The notes under the pieces were generated by a model. That model was not told the DNA's origin. It ran no database searches and worked only from the letters and a program-made list of their open reading frames with translations. The translations under genes and the position numbers were made by a program. A stretch of 64,000 nucleotides of DNA from Nocardia brevicatena NBRC 12119 (GTDB taxonomy: Bacteria > Actinomycetota > Actinomycetes > Mycobacteriales > Mycobacteriaceae): the NCBI RefSeq assembly GCF_000308495.1, contig NZ_BAFU01000052.1, positions 62,001 through 126,000 of the forward strand, in the 5' to 3' direction. The stretch's first letter is position 1. Each line of letters starts with the position of its first letter. Positions 46,001-52,358 of this stretch are shown here, piece after piece.

Positions 46001-46166
46001 CCCGGTAGGTGAGCTCCCGCCGGCCGGTGGGGTCTCCGGTCGGATCGAATCGGACTGCCACCGCGTCGAATGCCGTGTCCACGGCAGCGGTCAACAGCTG
46101 GCCGAACAGTGGGTGCCGTGATCGGGTGTGCTGGACGCGGCGTACGGAGCGACGGGTTGGGGCCAT
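36996..46166 (-). CDS. Three-module non-ribosomal peptide synthetase (A-T-C-A-T-C-A-T-TE)
   Basis: A 3056-residue NRPS, using ATG 46166. Domains: A1 (about 20-520), T1 (Ser in GGNSLL near 569), C2 (HHIAGDG near 762), A2 (FTSGSTGRPKG near 1250), T2 (near 1639), C3 (HHICADG near 1825), A3 (YTSGSTGVPKG near 2320), T3 (near 2729) and TE (GxSxG in AWSFGGV near 2862; His in PTTHWRM). It begins with an A domain, so it loads its own first residue. By eye the A3 pocket reads D-F-W-N-I-G-M-V-H, the threonine code; A1 (D-F-I-F-V-G-L-I-I) and A2 (D-I-W-D-F-G-M-V-T) match no code I know. No epimerase or methylase domain is present. The product should be a tripeptide, released by the TE. Starts up to 46313 are possible. 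Confidence 0.93.
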   Translation of the reverse strand: MAPTRRSVRRVQHTRSRHPLFGQLLTAAVDTAFDAVAVRFDPTGDPTGRRELTYRELDEESSRLARHLIGHGVGPGDFVAVALPRSMELVLAVWAVAKTGAAYVPIDPTYPADRIAHMITDSGVTLGITVTTYHTVRTTTGVEWIELDDPIQHCRIAMRPAHPVSYADRLRPVTAQHIAYVIFTSGSTGRPKGVAVTHTGLAGLVESEISRRGVTRESRIVQLCSPSFDFSLIEMLLTFSAGATLVVPTVFGGAELTELLHRQRITHLFITPSVLESLDPSCPNELRTIVCGGDRLGPELVARWTRPGCSVHNLYGPTEATIIATGTDALTPGDPVHIGTAIPAMGTYILDTHLRPVPEGVVGELYLTGPALALGYIGRPALTAERFIANPFRTGTAATRMYRTGDLVRRTPTGELEYHGRVDFQVKIRGLRIELDEIDNALTHHPDIDYAATLGATLPSGAQALVSYVLPRAATGGGRVRPDTAELTDFLAKTLPAYMIPATIMVLDELPLTPVGKLDRTALPKPTLGTRRFRAPTTYAEQLVADTFAALLLPSDDRPVGADDDFFDLGGNSLLATQAVARIGTALGRRIPVAWLFDASTVSKLAARLDEQKDRSPVPAAAPRSMPRPERIPLSYAQQRMWFLNRFDPAAANNNIPLAVRLSGRLDVSALRAAIAELVARHEVLRTSYPEHDGIGSQHIHDPSEPDALPELTVHTVAETELAEQLATVVLQGFDVTAAPPIRVCLLRTSDTEHVLICVIHHIAGDGSSLVPLARDLMTAYSSWRAGVAPAWDPPALHYADYTLWQRELLGAEDDPDSLLAHQLEFWRDRLADLPETLDLPADRPRPSVFSGRGATYEFPIDVSLHAGLQRVAQQHDSTLFMVVHAAFALLLARLSGTCDIAVGTATAGRDHAALGDLIGMFVNTLAVRTDIDLDLSFAELLHQVRGHNIEALANADVPFERLVELLAPTRSNAYHPLFQVVFNFHNFAYPTLELPELTATALEPAVPLAKFDLELTVIPREQDRVPLGMSAAFTYATDLFDEATIAGFARRLTAVLTAVTESVDRPVGDIDLLDPAERATILHDWNTTRHPLSPGPILDAYRRAVDRYPDAPAIADSGTELAYREFDTQVNRLARVLIDRGVGAESLVALTVRRSVDHLVGMYAVLTAGGAYLPVDPDHPAERIAHVLVTARPMCVIGRADDTVPVPPDIPVLDLNTAVPDRISGTPLCPTELLRPLLPDHPAYVIFTSGSTGRPKGVLITHRAIHNHITWMLQRHPMGPGDVYLQKSPTAFDISFWGNLMPLASGAKLVVADRDGHRDPAYLVAAMAEHGVTATDFVPAMAEMVAAHIEPGSLPKLRDLFVGGEALPRDTVQAIHTVTDARVHNMYGPTETTVTVTTWTAGPDENSTVTIGRPGWNTRVYVLDSRLRSVPAGVPGELYVAGVQLARGYVQQPGTTAQRFVADPFGTGTRLYRTGDLVVWRAPDAGRPAVLDYLGRTDFQVQIRGRRIELGEIESVLRAQPTVGQAVATVLSSPGGDRLVAYVVPRSDETVDRRRLQTALAGALPDYMVPSAMVVLPELPVNASGKVDRRALPEPVFETAEYRPARTTAERSVADVFAELLGVERIGIDDDFFALGGNSLLATRAVARLNEALDTRIGVRDLFEAPRVAALAARLRPGAGTVRPPLVRLPRPDRVPLSLAQQRMWVLNRMDPDSAAYNLPFAIRLSGVLDPTALEHAVGDVLERHEVLRTRFPADADGLPYQETLPVSTVLPGGLPVEPGGTDEITDTLARVLSTGFDITAASPVRLRLFGSGEDHLLVIVVHHICADGASLAPLARDLVTAYTARSGGGAPEWAPLPVQYTDYTLWQHRVIGGYDDPDSVAARQLSYWRAHLAGYTGRLELPLDRPCPSAPSARGGSTALTVPARLHGRLGGIARDHNASLFMVFHAALAVLLGRISGSGDIVIGTPVAGRGERALDDLVGMFVNTLAPRTEIDPGSTFHTLLDQVRAADLSALAHADIPFERVVEEIAPDRSGTHPLVQVMLSFQNIEQPTLELPGLAVTAVDTGTVTAKFDLQVIVEPRSTGDGSPAEVEVVFIHATDLFDDSTVRALARRFERILSAVAADPAAAVGDIDILDSDEGRPLHTAAICHTPLRQFEPSATTLPELVGAQARLHPEATAVRFGTASVSFDALQRHANRIARALIATGAGPESLVAVAVPRTELLPIALLGVLTAGAAYLPIDLTYPAERLEFVLTDANPVCVLTTAEHRSQLPDTGASAVPIDEILAEDADFDDEPVTDADRTVPLRPDNLAYVIYTSGSTGVPKGVGVTHRNAAELFANTRPLFGFDTADVWTLFHSFAFDFSVWELWGALTTGGSVVVVDHATSRSPELFHQLLVRERVTVLNQTPSAFYQLADADADPTAGDLALRYVIFGGEALDPRKLRRWYDRRTGSSAPRLVNMYGITETTVHVSFLPLDETAAGTPGSPIGGPLPGLATPVLDARLHPAPFGAPGEIHVTGHQLSRGYLGRPGLTATRFVANPFGPSGSRMYRSGDIARLVRGGTAELPAADEPGCIDIGLAYLRRGDQQVQLRGFRIELGEVEAALLRCPGVRQAVATVHSATTVGERLIAYVVPTAGADLDPVDLRVRISDRLADYMVPAVVMVIDGLPLTPNGKLDRRALPAPQFRTHAYRAPATAVERTVTDIFAEVLGVDRYGMDDNFFEHGGNSLVAVKLTARLSEALGTRIPVMRVFSAPTPADLLAHTDGGSVDTEAAFDLLLPLRPAGSSAPLFCIHPVSGISWSYAGLAAYLPPDRPLYGLQTPALAVDAELPDSIETWATHYLELIRSVQPTGPYHLLAWSFGGVIAHEMAVQFQRAGEQVALIAVMDAYMHDPSGTLTSTVAGNAAQVPVAELLGGLLGEQAGDLGNLADLDWTTLPGLVAELPEPFASFGADRVARILDAAAHSVQLRSIYRPAVYRGDVVYFTAAVDDPTGCVGASLWAEIVDGTVHNVAVPTTHWRMTSASGLARIAEVLTVRWDTGLVDTGTAIAAINGE

Positions 46167-46749
46167 GCGGTGCGGTATCACTCTCTGGTCGATCACGGTC
46201 CGCTCTCGTGCGGATCGCCGAGCGTGCCGGAACGCGCGTGATCCACATCGGGAACGTGGGTGAGACCTTAGCGAACAGAGCCGGGCCGACAGGCGGCTAT
46301 GCCCCGAACGCATGGGGGTTGTGGGGCCGGTGGTGGTCGTCGGTGGGAACGTGGAACGGCATCGTCCACGGATCTCGGGTGGTTCCCGATTCGGGGTGCG
46401 CCCGAGGTGCGGTGCCTCATGAGACGAAACTCATAATTTTTCTGTAATGGCTATGACTGTCGGCCCCTCGCGCATAGGTCACGGCGTCGGCCGGATGGGT
46501 CGGGCCGGGGATGGCGATTCGCGCGTGGGGTGAGGCGTTTTCGTGTCTTCGCATGATGTTCCGATGCCCGAAACATTACGTTTGCTGTATCGTTGCCATT
46601 TGTATCAGACGTGGTACGCAGCTTCGGAGTGTTGGACGAAAATCGTTTTTTTGTACCACTTTCCAACTGCTCTTCCTCTGTTTCGCTGTCATTTCTTCGA
46701 TTGCTGATCGTTGACTATAGGCGGTTCGGGATGAAAGGTGGTGAGTGGG
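46167..46749. other. Divergent promoter region between the NRPS and FMO genes
   Basis: About 580 bases, of which 46419-46740 are markedly AT-rich. ATGAG-ACGAAA-CTCAT (46419-46434) is a 5-base-arm inverted repeat that overlaps CTCATGAG (46416-46423). Near 46637-46655 ACGA-AAA-TCGT is followed by a T-run, the only such T-run I noticed in the window. These are candidate control elements for the two divergent genes; I see no coding potential. Confidence 0.45.
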
Positions 46750-48231
46750 ATGTCGGATTACCGGGTGGCAGTGGTCGGAGCCGGGTTCGGTGGGATCGGG
46801 ATGGGCGTCGCCCTGAGGCGCGCGGGTATCGATGACTTCGTGATCCTCGAGAAGGGGGTCGATATCGGCGGTGTCTGGCGGGACAACACCTACCCCGGAT
46901 GTGACTGCGACGTTCCCTCCCACCTGTACTCGTTCTCCTTCGCCCCCTATCGCAGCCGCCGCATCCGATACCCGGGACAGGCCGAGATTCTCGACTACCT
47001 GTGGCGGGTCGCCGACGAGCACGGTCTGCGGCCATATATCCGACCGGCCACCGCCGTCACAGAGGCCGCCTACCTCGACGGCCGTGGCCGCTGGGAACTG
47101 ACCACTGCTACCGGTCAGCGGCTCGTGGCCGAGATGGTGGTATTCGCGGTGGGGCAGCTGCACCGCCCTTACATTCCGCAACTGCCGTGGGTATCCGCTT
47201 TCGCGGGCCCGGCCTTTCACACGGCTCGCTGGGAGCACGACCACGATCTGCGCGGCCGGGATATCGCGGTGATCGGCACCGGGTCCAGTGCCGCCCAGGC
47301 TCTACCCGCCCTCGTCCGCGCCGCTCGCCGGGTACGGGTATTCCAACGCACCCCGCACTGGGTGCTGCCCAAACCCGGCTCGGAATTCGGTCCGGTCTGC
47401 CGTGTCGCGCTGGGGGCTCCGGGAGCGCACCGCCTGTATCGGGCACTACTCCACCGCGGTGCCGACACGGTTCTGGCCCCGGTGATGCACCGTGGCTGGT
47501 CGGCGCGTCCCGTCGAATGGTTCGCCCGTGGCTATCTGCGGTGGCAGGTGCCGGATCCGGAACTGCGCGCACACCTCACCCCCGACTATCCCATAGGCGG
47601 TAAGCGCATCGTGATCGACAGCCATTACTACCGGACCCTGCGTCGTCCCGATGTCGACTTGATCACCGCGCGGATCCGGCGACCGCACGCCGACGGAATC
47701 GAAACCGTCGACGTCCGCCGGCATCCGGCGGACGTGCTCGTCTACGCGACCGGCTTCCGGGCACCGGAGTTCCTGGTACCGATCGCCGTATACAGCCGCG
47801 GCGGGGTGTCGCTGCATCAACAGTGGAGCCGTGGTGCCCGCGCGTTTCTCGGTGTGGCCGTCCGGGGCTACCCCAACGCGTTCCTCATCGCCGGCCCGAA
47901 CACCTTCAACCCCGCGGGCAGCAATCCCACCATGAAGGAGTACCAGATCGACTACATCATCCGCTGTCTGCGATGGCGTGAGGAAATCGGTGCCGCCGCG
48001 ATAGAAGTCGATACCGACGCGATGCTCGCGCATCAATCGTGGTTGGATCGTGCGCTGCGGCGCACTGTATGGGCCGCCACCGGCAGCAGTTGGTACAAGC
48101 ACTCCAGTGGCCGGATCACCAACCCCTGGCCGGCCTCGGCCCGGGAATACGCCCGGATGCTCCGGCATTCGCCGGGGGAATCGTTCGGGCCCGTCCCGGA
48201 GGACGTCCGGGACGCGAGCGTTCGGACGTGA
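46750..48231 (+). CDS. Flavin-containing (Baeyer-Villiger-type) monooxygenase
   Basis: A 493-residue class B flavin monooxygenase. The FAD fold reads VAVVGAGFGGIGMGVALRRA near the N-terminus, followed by GGVWRDNTYPGCDCDVPSHL, which is the usual substrate-side motif. A second, NADPH-binding, fold is IAVIGTGSSAAQALPALVRA. The late YATGFRAPEF matches the conserved ATG motif. The FMO/BVMO fingerprint FxGxxxHxxxW is present as FAGPAFHTARW. It is divergent from the NRPS and could tailor its peptide, but steroid, ketone or lipid oxidation is equally likely for this very large family. ATG 46750 fits the fold start. Confidence 0.9.
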   Translation: MSDYRVAVVGAGFGGIGMGVALRRAGIDDFVILEKGVDIGGVWRDNTYPGCDCDVPSHLYSFSFAPYRSRRIRYPGQAEILDYLWRVADEHGLRPYIRPATAVTEAAYLDGRGRWELTTATGQRLVAEMVVFAVGQLHRPYIPQLPWVSAFAGPAFHTARWEHDHDLRGRDIAVIGTGSSAAQALPALVRAARRVRVFQRTPHWVLPKPGSEFGPVCRVALGAPGAHRLYRALLHRGADTVLAPVMHRGWSARPVEWFARGYLRWQVPDPELRAHLTPDYPIGGKRIVIDSHYYRTLRRPDVDLITARIRRPHADGIETVDVRRHPADVLVYATGFRAPEFLVPIAVYSRGGVSLHQQWSRGARAFLGVAVRGYPNAFLIAGPNTFNPAGSNPTMKEYQIDYIIRCLRWREEIGAAAIEVDTDAMLAHQSWLDRALRRTVWAATGSSWYKHSSGRITNPWPASAREYARMLRHSPGESFGPVPEDVRDASVRT

Positions 48232-48323
48232 GGACCTTCCTGAGCTGCTCTCGCCGAACTCCGCGCCGGGGAGAGCGTGACGAGTCCGGTGGCGGAGCCA
48301 CCCGGGTTCCATACACTGGCCGC

Positions 48324-48656
48324 ATGCTCGTTCGGCAGCTGATCGCTGTATCCGTTCTCGTCTGCTCCGTATCGCTCGGCACGGTCGCCTGTAGTACCAC
48401 CGGGCCCGGTACGAAGAGCGAATGCAATATCGGCGGCTGCACGATCACCTTCGATCGCGGTGTGAACGCCAAGATCAGCGTGCTCGGCGTCGATGCCGAG
48501 CTCACTGCCGTGGAGGGGAATATGGTGACATTGACCGTGGCGGGGCGGGAGGTCACCGTGCCGGCGGGGGAAAGTCGGCAGGCGGAGGGTATGAACCTCA
48601 CCGTGCAGGAGGTCACCCCTGAACAGGTCGTGGTCAAGATCGCCACCGGTCTCTGA
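48324..48656 (+). CDS. Small lipoprotein of unknown function
   Basis: A 110-residue secreted protein. The signal peptide has a lipidation-type Cys at residue 23 (LGTVACSTTG). The mature part has a CNIGGC motif, then CTITFDRGVNAKISVLGVDA and repeated beta-strand-like stretches (MVTLTVAGREVTVPAGESRQ). That composition is typical of small all-beta mycobacterial surface proteins. Nothing identifies a ligand. It follows the FMO gene by 92 bases on the same strand but is probably independent. Confidence 0.75.
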   Translation: MLVRQLIAVSVLVCSVSLGTVACSTTGPGTKSECNIGGCTITFDRGVNAKISVLGVDAELTAVEGNMVTLTVAGREVTVPAGESRQAEGMNLTVQEVTPEQVVVKIATGL

Positions 48657-48764
48657 GCAACCACCGTGCCGCCGAGGGTGGGGTGACCGGGAAATCGTTC
48701 TCTGTCCTCGGCCACGCCGTACACTCGCCCAGAAAGTAGAACCTGTTTCAAAAGGTGGTGTGCG

Positions 48765-49436
48765 GTGGAATCGGAGACATTGATCTTCGCGCTCTGGGGG
48801 ATCGGGGACCTGTTCGCCCCCGGTCCGACCGAGCATCTGATCGCGGCCGGAGCCGCCTCCATCCAGCTCAATATCGCCGATGCCGATGTGGCCGACGCCA
48901 TGCTGCGTCTCACCACCCTCGACACCCCGATCCAGGCTGTCCTGGTGCTCACCGCGCCGACCGGAGTGGATATACCGGCGGTGACATCGGCCCTGGAGCC
49001 GGTCACGGAACGGGTCGAGGGCTGGCGTGTGGAGACGTTCGCACCGCTGCCGCCGCCGACCATGGGCGTACGCGAGCGGACACCGGGTCTGGCCAATATC
49101 GCGTTCCTGCGCCGCCCCGCCGGCCAGCCGTACGAGGAGTGGTTGGATTACTGGCGGAACCGGCACACCGAGATCGCGATCGCCACTCAGGCCACGTTCG
49201 GCTATGTACAGAACCGGGTCATCGGCCCGGTAACCGCCACCGCGCCGGAAGTGGCCGCCGTGGTCGAGGAGCTGTTCCCGATCGAAGCGCTCACCGACCC
49301 GCACGCCTTCTACGGCAGCGGCGGGGACGAAGCGGAACTCGGTCGCCGGATCGGGAAAATGATGCGGAGCGTGGCGGCGTTCGGCGCGGACCGCGATATC
49401 GATGTCGTCCCGACCAGCCGCTATCGGCTGCTGTGA
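48765..49436 (+). CDS. EthD-domain protein
   Basis: A 223-residue protein from GTG 48765, with AAAGGTGG just upstream. The C-terminal half contains a recognisable EthD/dimeric alpha-beta barrel segment (LRRPAGQPYEEWLDYWRNRH, TEIAIATQATFGYVQNRVIG). The N-terminal half looks like a degenerate second barrel. EthD proteins accompany oxygenases or polyketide pathways and often act as small cyclases or ligand binders, but no role is evident here. Its last bases overlap the end of the convergent CaiB pseudogene. Confidence 0.8.
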   Translation: MESETLIFALWGIGDLFAPGPTEHLIAAGAASIQLNIADADVADAMLRLTTLDTPIQAVLVLTAPTGVDIPAVTSALEPVTERVEGWRVETFAPLPPPTMGVRERTPGLANIAFLRRPAGQPYEEWLDYWRNRHTEIAIATQATFGYVQNRVIGPVTATAPEVAAVVEELFPIEALTDPHAFYGSGGDEAELGRRIGKMMRSVAAFGADRDIDVVPTSRYRLL

Positions 49437-50200
49437 ACCCAGGCGGGCTCGTCGCGGCCGTAGTCGGGAGCGGGAAAAGGTAGTCGGGATATTCGGCCAG
49501 TGCGGGCGCGGCGGTGCGGATCCGACCGTGGGCGACCGTGACATCCGAATCCGGCGGCGCCGGCAGGGGGTGCGCCGGGGTGCGCTCGGGCGCGGCCGGC
49601 AACCAGGATGCCGTGCGGGCCAGTGATACGCGCACATCCCGGCCGATCCCGTCGACCATACGGGCGGCGAGCGCATCGATGACACCGGCGGCCAATAGAT
49701 ACCCCCGAGGCGTGGTCGAGTGCCTGCGCGGGAGGGGTGACCCTCCACCACGGAGATCCCGGACGCCGCCGGGACGATACTGTCGAAACCGCGACGCCCG
49801 CCCCACGGTCCGGTATCGCCCCATGCGCTCACCCGCCCGTGCACCAGGCCGGGACGGTCGACGAGGCCGAGATGTTCGAGTGCGCCCGGCCGGTATCCGG
49901 TGACCAGCACGTCCGCGGTATCCCACAGGGTGTCGAAGCGGGCTCGGTCGGTGCGCAGGTCCAGCAGTGCCGATCGCTTGCCCTGTCCGGTATCGGCGAA
50001 TTGCCAGGTGATCTCCGGTAGTCCCGGCGGATCGATAGACCGGCAGTGTGGCCGCGAGATGTGAACCCGGATCGGGCCAGTACACCGCAGGCGATTCGTC
50101 GACGCCGATCCCGTTCTCGTACTCACGTACCAGTCGTGCGCCCGCGTCCACGGTATCGAGGCTACTGTCCGCAGCGCACACATCGCGACGTGACGGGCCC
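49421..50200 (-). pseudogene. CaiB/BaiF CoA-transferase remnant, frameshifted
   Basis: Pieces of a class III CoA-transferase are found in several reverse frames. LLDLRTDRARFDTLWDTADV, LVTGYRPGALEHLGL, HGRVSAWGDTGPWGGRRGFD and SIVPAASGISVVEG are in one frame. SGYLLAAGVIDALAARMVDG with ASWL is in another, and the terminal DYGRDEPAWVHSSR, ending at the TAG at 49421, in a third. An upstream segment (VREYENGIGVDESPAVYWPD) may be its N-terminal region. So the gene has at least two frameshifts and no clear start. Confidence 0.75.
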
Positions 50201-50274
50201 ATACGGGGTAGGTGTCCGTCACGCCAATGCCGAGGGAGTGAACGGGTTACAGCTTGCCGGCCGGTCGACGCCGG

Positions 50275-50655
50275 TCAGCCGGTCGCGTGCGCGGCGCCGG
50301 TTCCGCGCCGTGTCCGCCACACATACCCCGCCCACGACACCACGACACAGGCGGCGACCAGGAACCGGACGAGACCGAGTGCGCTCTCCGGATAGATGAC
50401 GCCGGTCAGATAGTGGTCGATGAAGCCCTCGGGCGGCAGGCCCTTCTCTCCGGCCCGCTCCCGCGCCCAGTTCTCGGCATGGGTGAGCGGGCAGTCGTAG
50501 CCGATCACGATCGTCCCGAAACCCCACGCGGCCGCCGCGATATGCAGCCAGAGGGTGCGCGGCAGACGCCACGCGAGGAAACCGCCGACCACCACATACC
50601 CGATGAACATCAGGTGGACGACGGCGATGAGATCGGCCAGGAACCGGTACAACAC
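50275..50655 (-). CDS. DUF2784-family membrane protein
   Basis: A 126-residue inner-membrane protein with three to four hydrophobic segments. Characteristic features of the DUF2784 family are VVHLMFIGYVVVGGFLAWRL near the start, the conserved CPLTHAENWAR segment after the second helix (GTIVIGYDCPLTHAENWA) and FIDHYLTGVIYP. Function of the family is unknown. The gene stands 54 bases before the SDR stop on the same strand, so it may be transcribed with it. Confidence 0.85.
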   Translation of the reverse strand: MLYRFLADLIAVVHLMFIGYVVVGGFLAWRLPRTLWLHIAAAAWGFGTIVIGYDCPLTHAENWARERAGEKGLPPEGFIDHYLTGVIYPESALGLVRFLVAACVVVSWAGYVWRTRRGTGAAHATG

Positions 50656-50709
50656 ATGTTCAGGGTAAGCCGCCCGGGTTCCGGCGGAACAGCGTTTTCC
50701 GCCGCCCTG

Positions 50710-52140
50710 TCACCAGGGGGAGGGGCGGTAATCCTTCAGGAAACATCCGAACAGGTCCACCCCCTGTTCGCCGCGGACGATCGGATCGTAGACCCGCGCC
50801 GCCCCGTCGACCAGGTCCAGCGGGGCGTGGAAACCTTCCTCGGCCAGCCGCATCTTCGTGTAATGCGGTCGTTCATCGGTGATCCAGCCGGTGTCCACGG
50901 CGGTCATGAGGATGCCGTCGGTTTCGAACATTTCCCGGGCGCTGGTGCGAGTGAGCATGTTCAGCGCCGCCTTGGCCATATTGGTGTGCGGATGGCCGGG
51001 TCCCTTGTATCCGCGGCCGAACTGGCCTTCCATCGCGGATACGTTCACCACGTACTTGCGTCGCGCCGAGGACGCCGCCAGCGCCGGACGCAGCCGCGAC
51101 ACCAGGATGAACGGCGCGACCGAATTGCACAGTTGCACTTCCAGCAACTCGGTGGGGTCGACCTCGCCGACCGTCTGTACCCAGCTGTTGGTGTGCGCCA
51201 GGTCCGGGACCAGACCACCCGCGTCGATGGCCACACCGCGGGTGATCCGCTCCGGGGTCGCCGAGCCCGCGATCAGCGCCAATTCGGCCACCTCGGCCCC
51301 GGTCGGGACAGGTTCCAGCGAGGCGGCGAGCGCGCTGGGGTGCGCCTGCGTGGTCTGGCCGAAGGCGACCGTCTCCGGCAGCGTTCCCGCGGGTAGCGGC
51401 GCCGATTCGGCCTCCACCAGCGCGTGGTAGGCGCCGGGGGAGCGGCGCACCGTCTGCGCGGCATTGTTGATCAGGATGTCGAGCGGTCCCTGGGCGGCGG
51501 TGTCATCGGCGAGGGCCACGACCTGCGACGGATCCCGCAGGTCGATACCGACGATCCGCAGGCGGTGCAGCCAGTCGGCGCTGTCGGACCGGGCGGTGAA
51601 ACGGCGGATGGCGTCGTTGGGGAAGCGGGTGGTGATGGTGGTGTGTGCGCCGTCGCGCAACAGGCGCAGCGCTATGTACATGCCGATTTTCGCGCGCCCG
51701 CCGGTGAGCAGGGCACGGCGTCCGGTGAGATCGGTGCGCGCGTCCCGGCGGGCGTGACTCATGGTGGCGCAGTCCGGGCACAGCTGGTGGTAGAAGGCGT
51801 CGACCCGGGTGTACTTCTCCTTGCAGATGTAGCAGGGGCGTGCCCGCAGCAGTGTGCCCGCGCCGGCGCCGGTCGCGGTCGACCTGAGGAGGATACCCGC
51901 GGTCTCGTCGTCGATCCGGTTGGGAGATCCGGTGGCGGTGGCGGCGACCACGGCACGATCGGCGGCGGCCACGGCTTGCCGGGCAGCCGTGCGGCGGGCG
52001 TTTTTCAGGTGTTTGAACATCCGGCCGACCGCGCGCTGCACCGCCACCGAGTCAGGATGGTCTTTGTCCAGCCGGCCGGCCTGTTCGAGTACCCGGAGAC
52101 AGGCGGCGAGGGCATCCGGATCGATCCTGCTATCGGTCAT
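50710..52140 (-). CDS. SDR oxidoreductase with an N-terminal Cys-rich region
   Basis: A 476-residue protein. Residues of about 1-145 are an unusual N-terminal extension with helical segments and a CYICKEKYTRVDAFYHQLCP motif (CxxC-x15-CxxC, ending DCA), which could bind zinc. The rest is a short-chain dehydrogenase: RRALLTGGRAKIGMYIALRL is the cofactor fold, LDILINNAAQTVRRSPGAYH the NNA motif, and YVVNVSAMEGQF with YKGPGHPHTNMAKAALNML supplies the catalytic Ser and the YxxxK position in an altered form (HTNMAK, Asn for Tyr). Altered catalysis is therefore possible. ATG 52140 is where the family starts. Confidence 0.85.
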   Translation of the reverse strand: MTDSRIDPDALAACLRVLEQAGRLDKDHPDSVAVQRAVGRMFKHLKNARRTAARQAVAAADRAVVAATATGSPNRIDDETAGILLRSTATGAGAGTLLRARPCYICKEKYTRVDAFYHQLCPDCATMSHARRDARTDLTGRRALLTGGRAKIGMYIALRLLRDGAHTTITTRFPNDAIRRFTARSDSADWLHRLRIVGIDLRDPSQVVALADDTAAQGPLDILINNAAQTVRRSPGAYHALVEAESAPLPAGTLPETVAFGQTTQAHPSALAASLEPVPTGAEVAELALIAGSATPERITRGVAIDAGGLVPDLAHTNSWVQTVGEVDPTELLEVQLCNSVAPFILVSRLRPALAASSARRKYVVNVSAMEGQFGRGYKGPGHPHTNMAKAALNMLTRTSAREMFETDGILMTAVDTGWITDERPHYTKMRLAEEGFHAPLDLVDGAARVYDPIVRGEQGVDLFGCFLKDYRPSPW

Positions 52141-52358
52141 CGGGGGTGTAAAGGTCCTTCTCGGGCTGGGCGGGCGAAGAGCCCATTCTGTCAAACCGGA
52201 TCTCGCGGGCGTCCGGTCGGTCCGGCGGCCGGGCGGTCCTGCCGGTGCCGCGTTGCCGCAGTGGTCCATCCGGCTTGTTGACTTCACGCCAATAGTGGGG
52301 GAAAGTCGAAGCCGAACGACCCGGCGAGAGGTATGCCGGGCAGAGCAAGAGGACGGAT

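Noticed and set aside
48033-50222. Long reverse-strand open frame of 729 codons across the flavin monooxygenase end, lipoprotein, EthD gene and CaiB region.
   Set aside because: Most of it is antisense to well-supported plus-strand genes. Only the CaiB-like part at its start has real homology, and it is out of frame with the rest.
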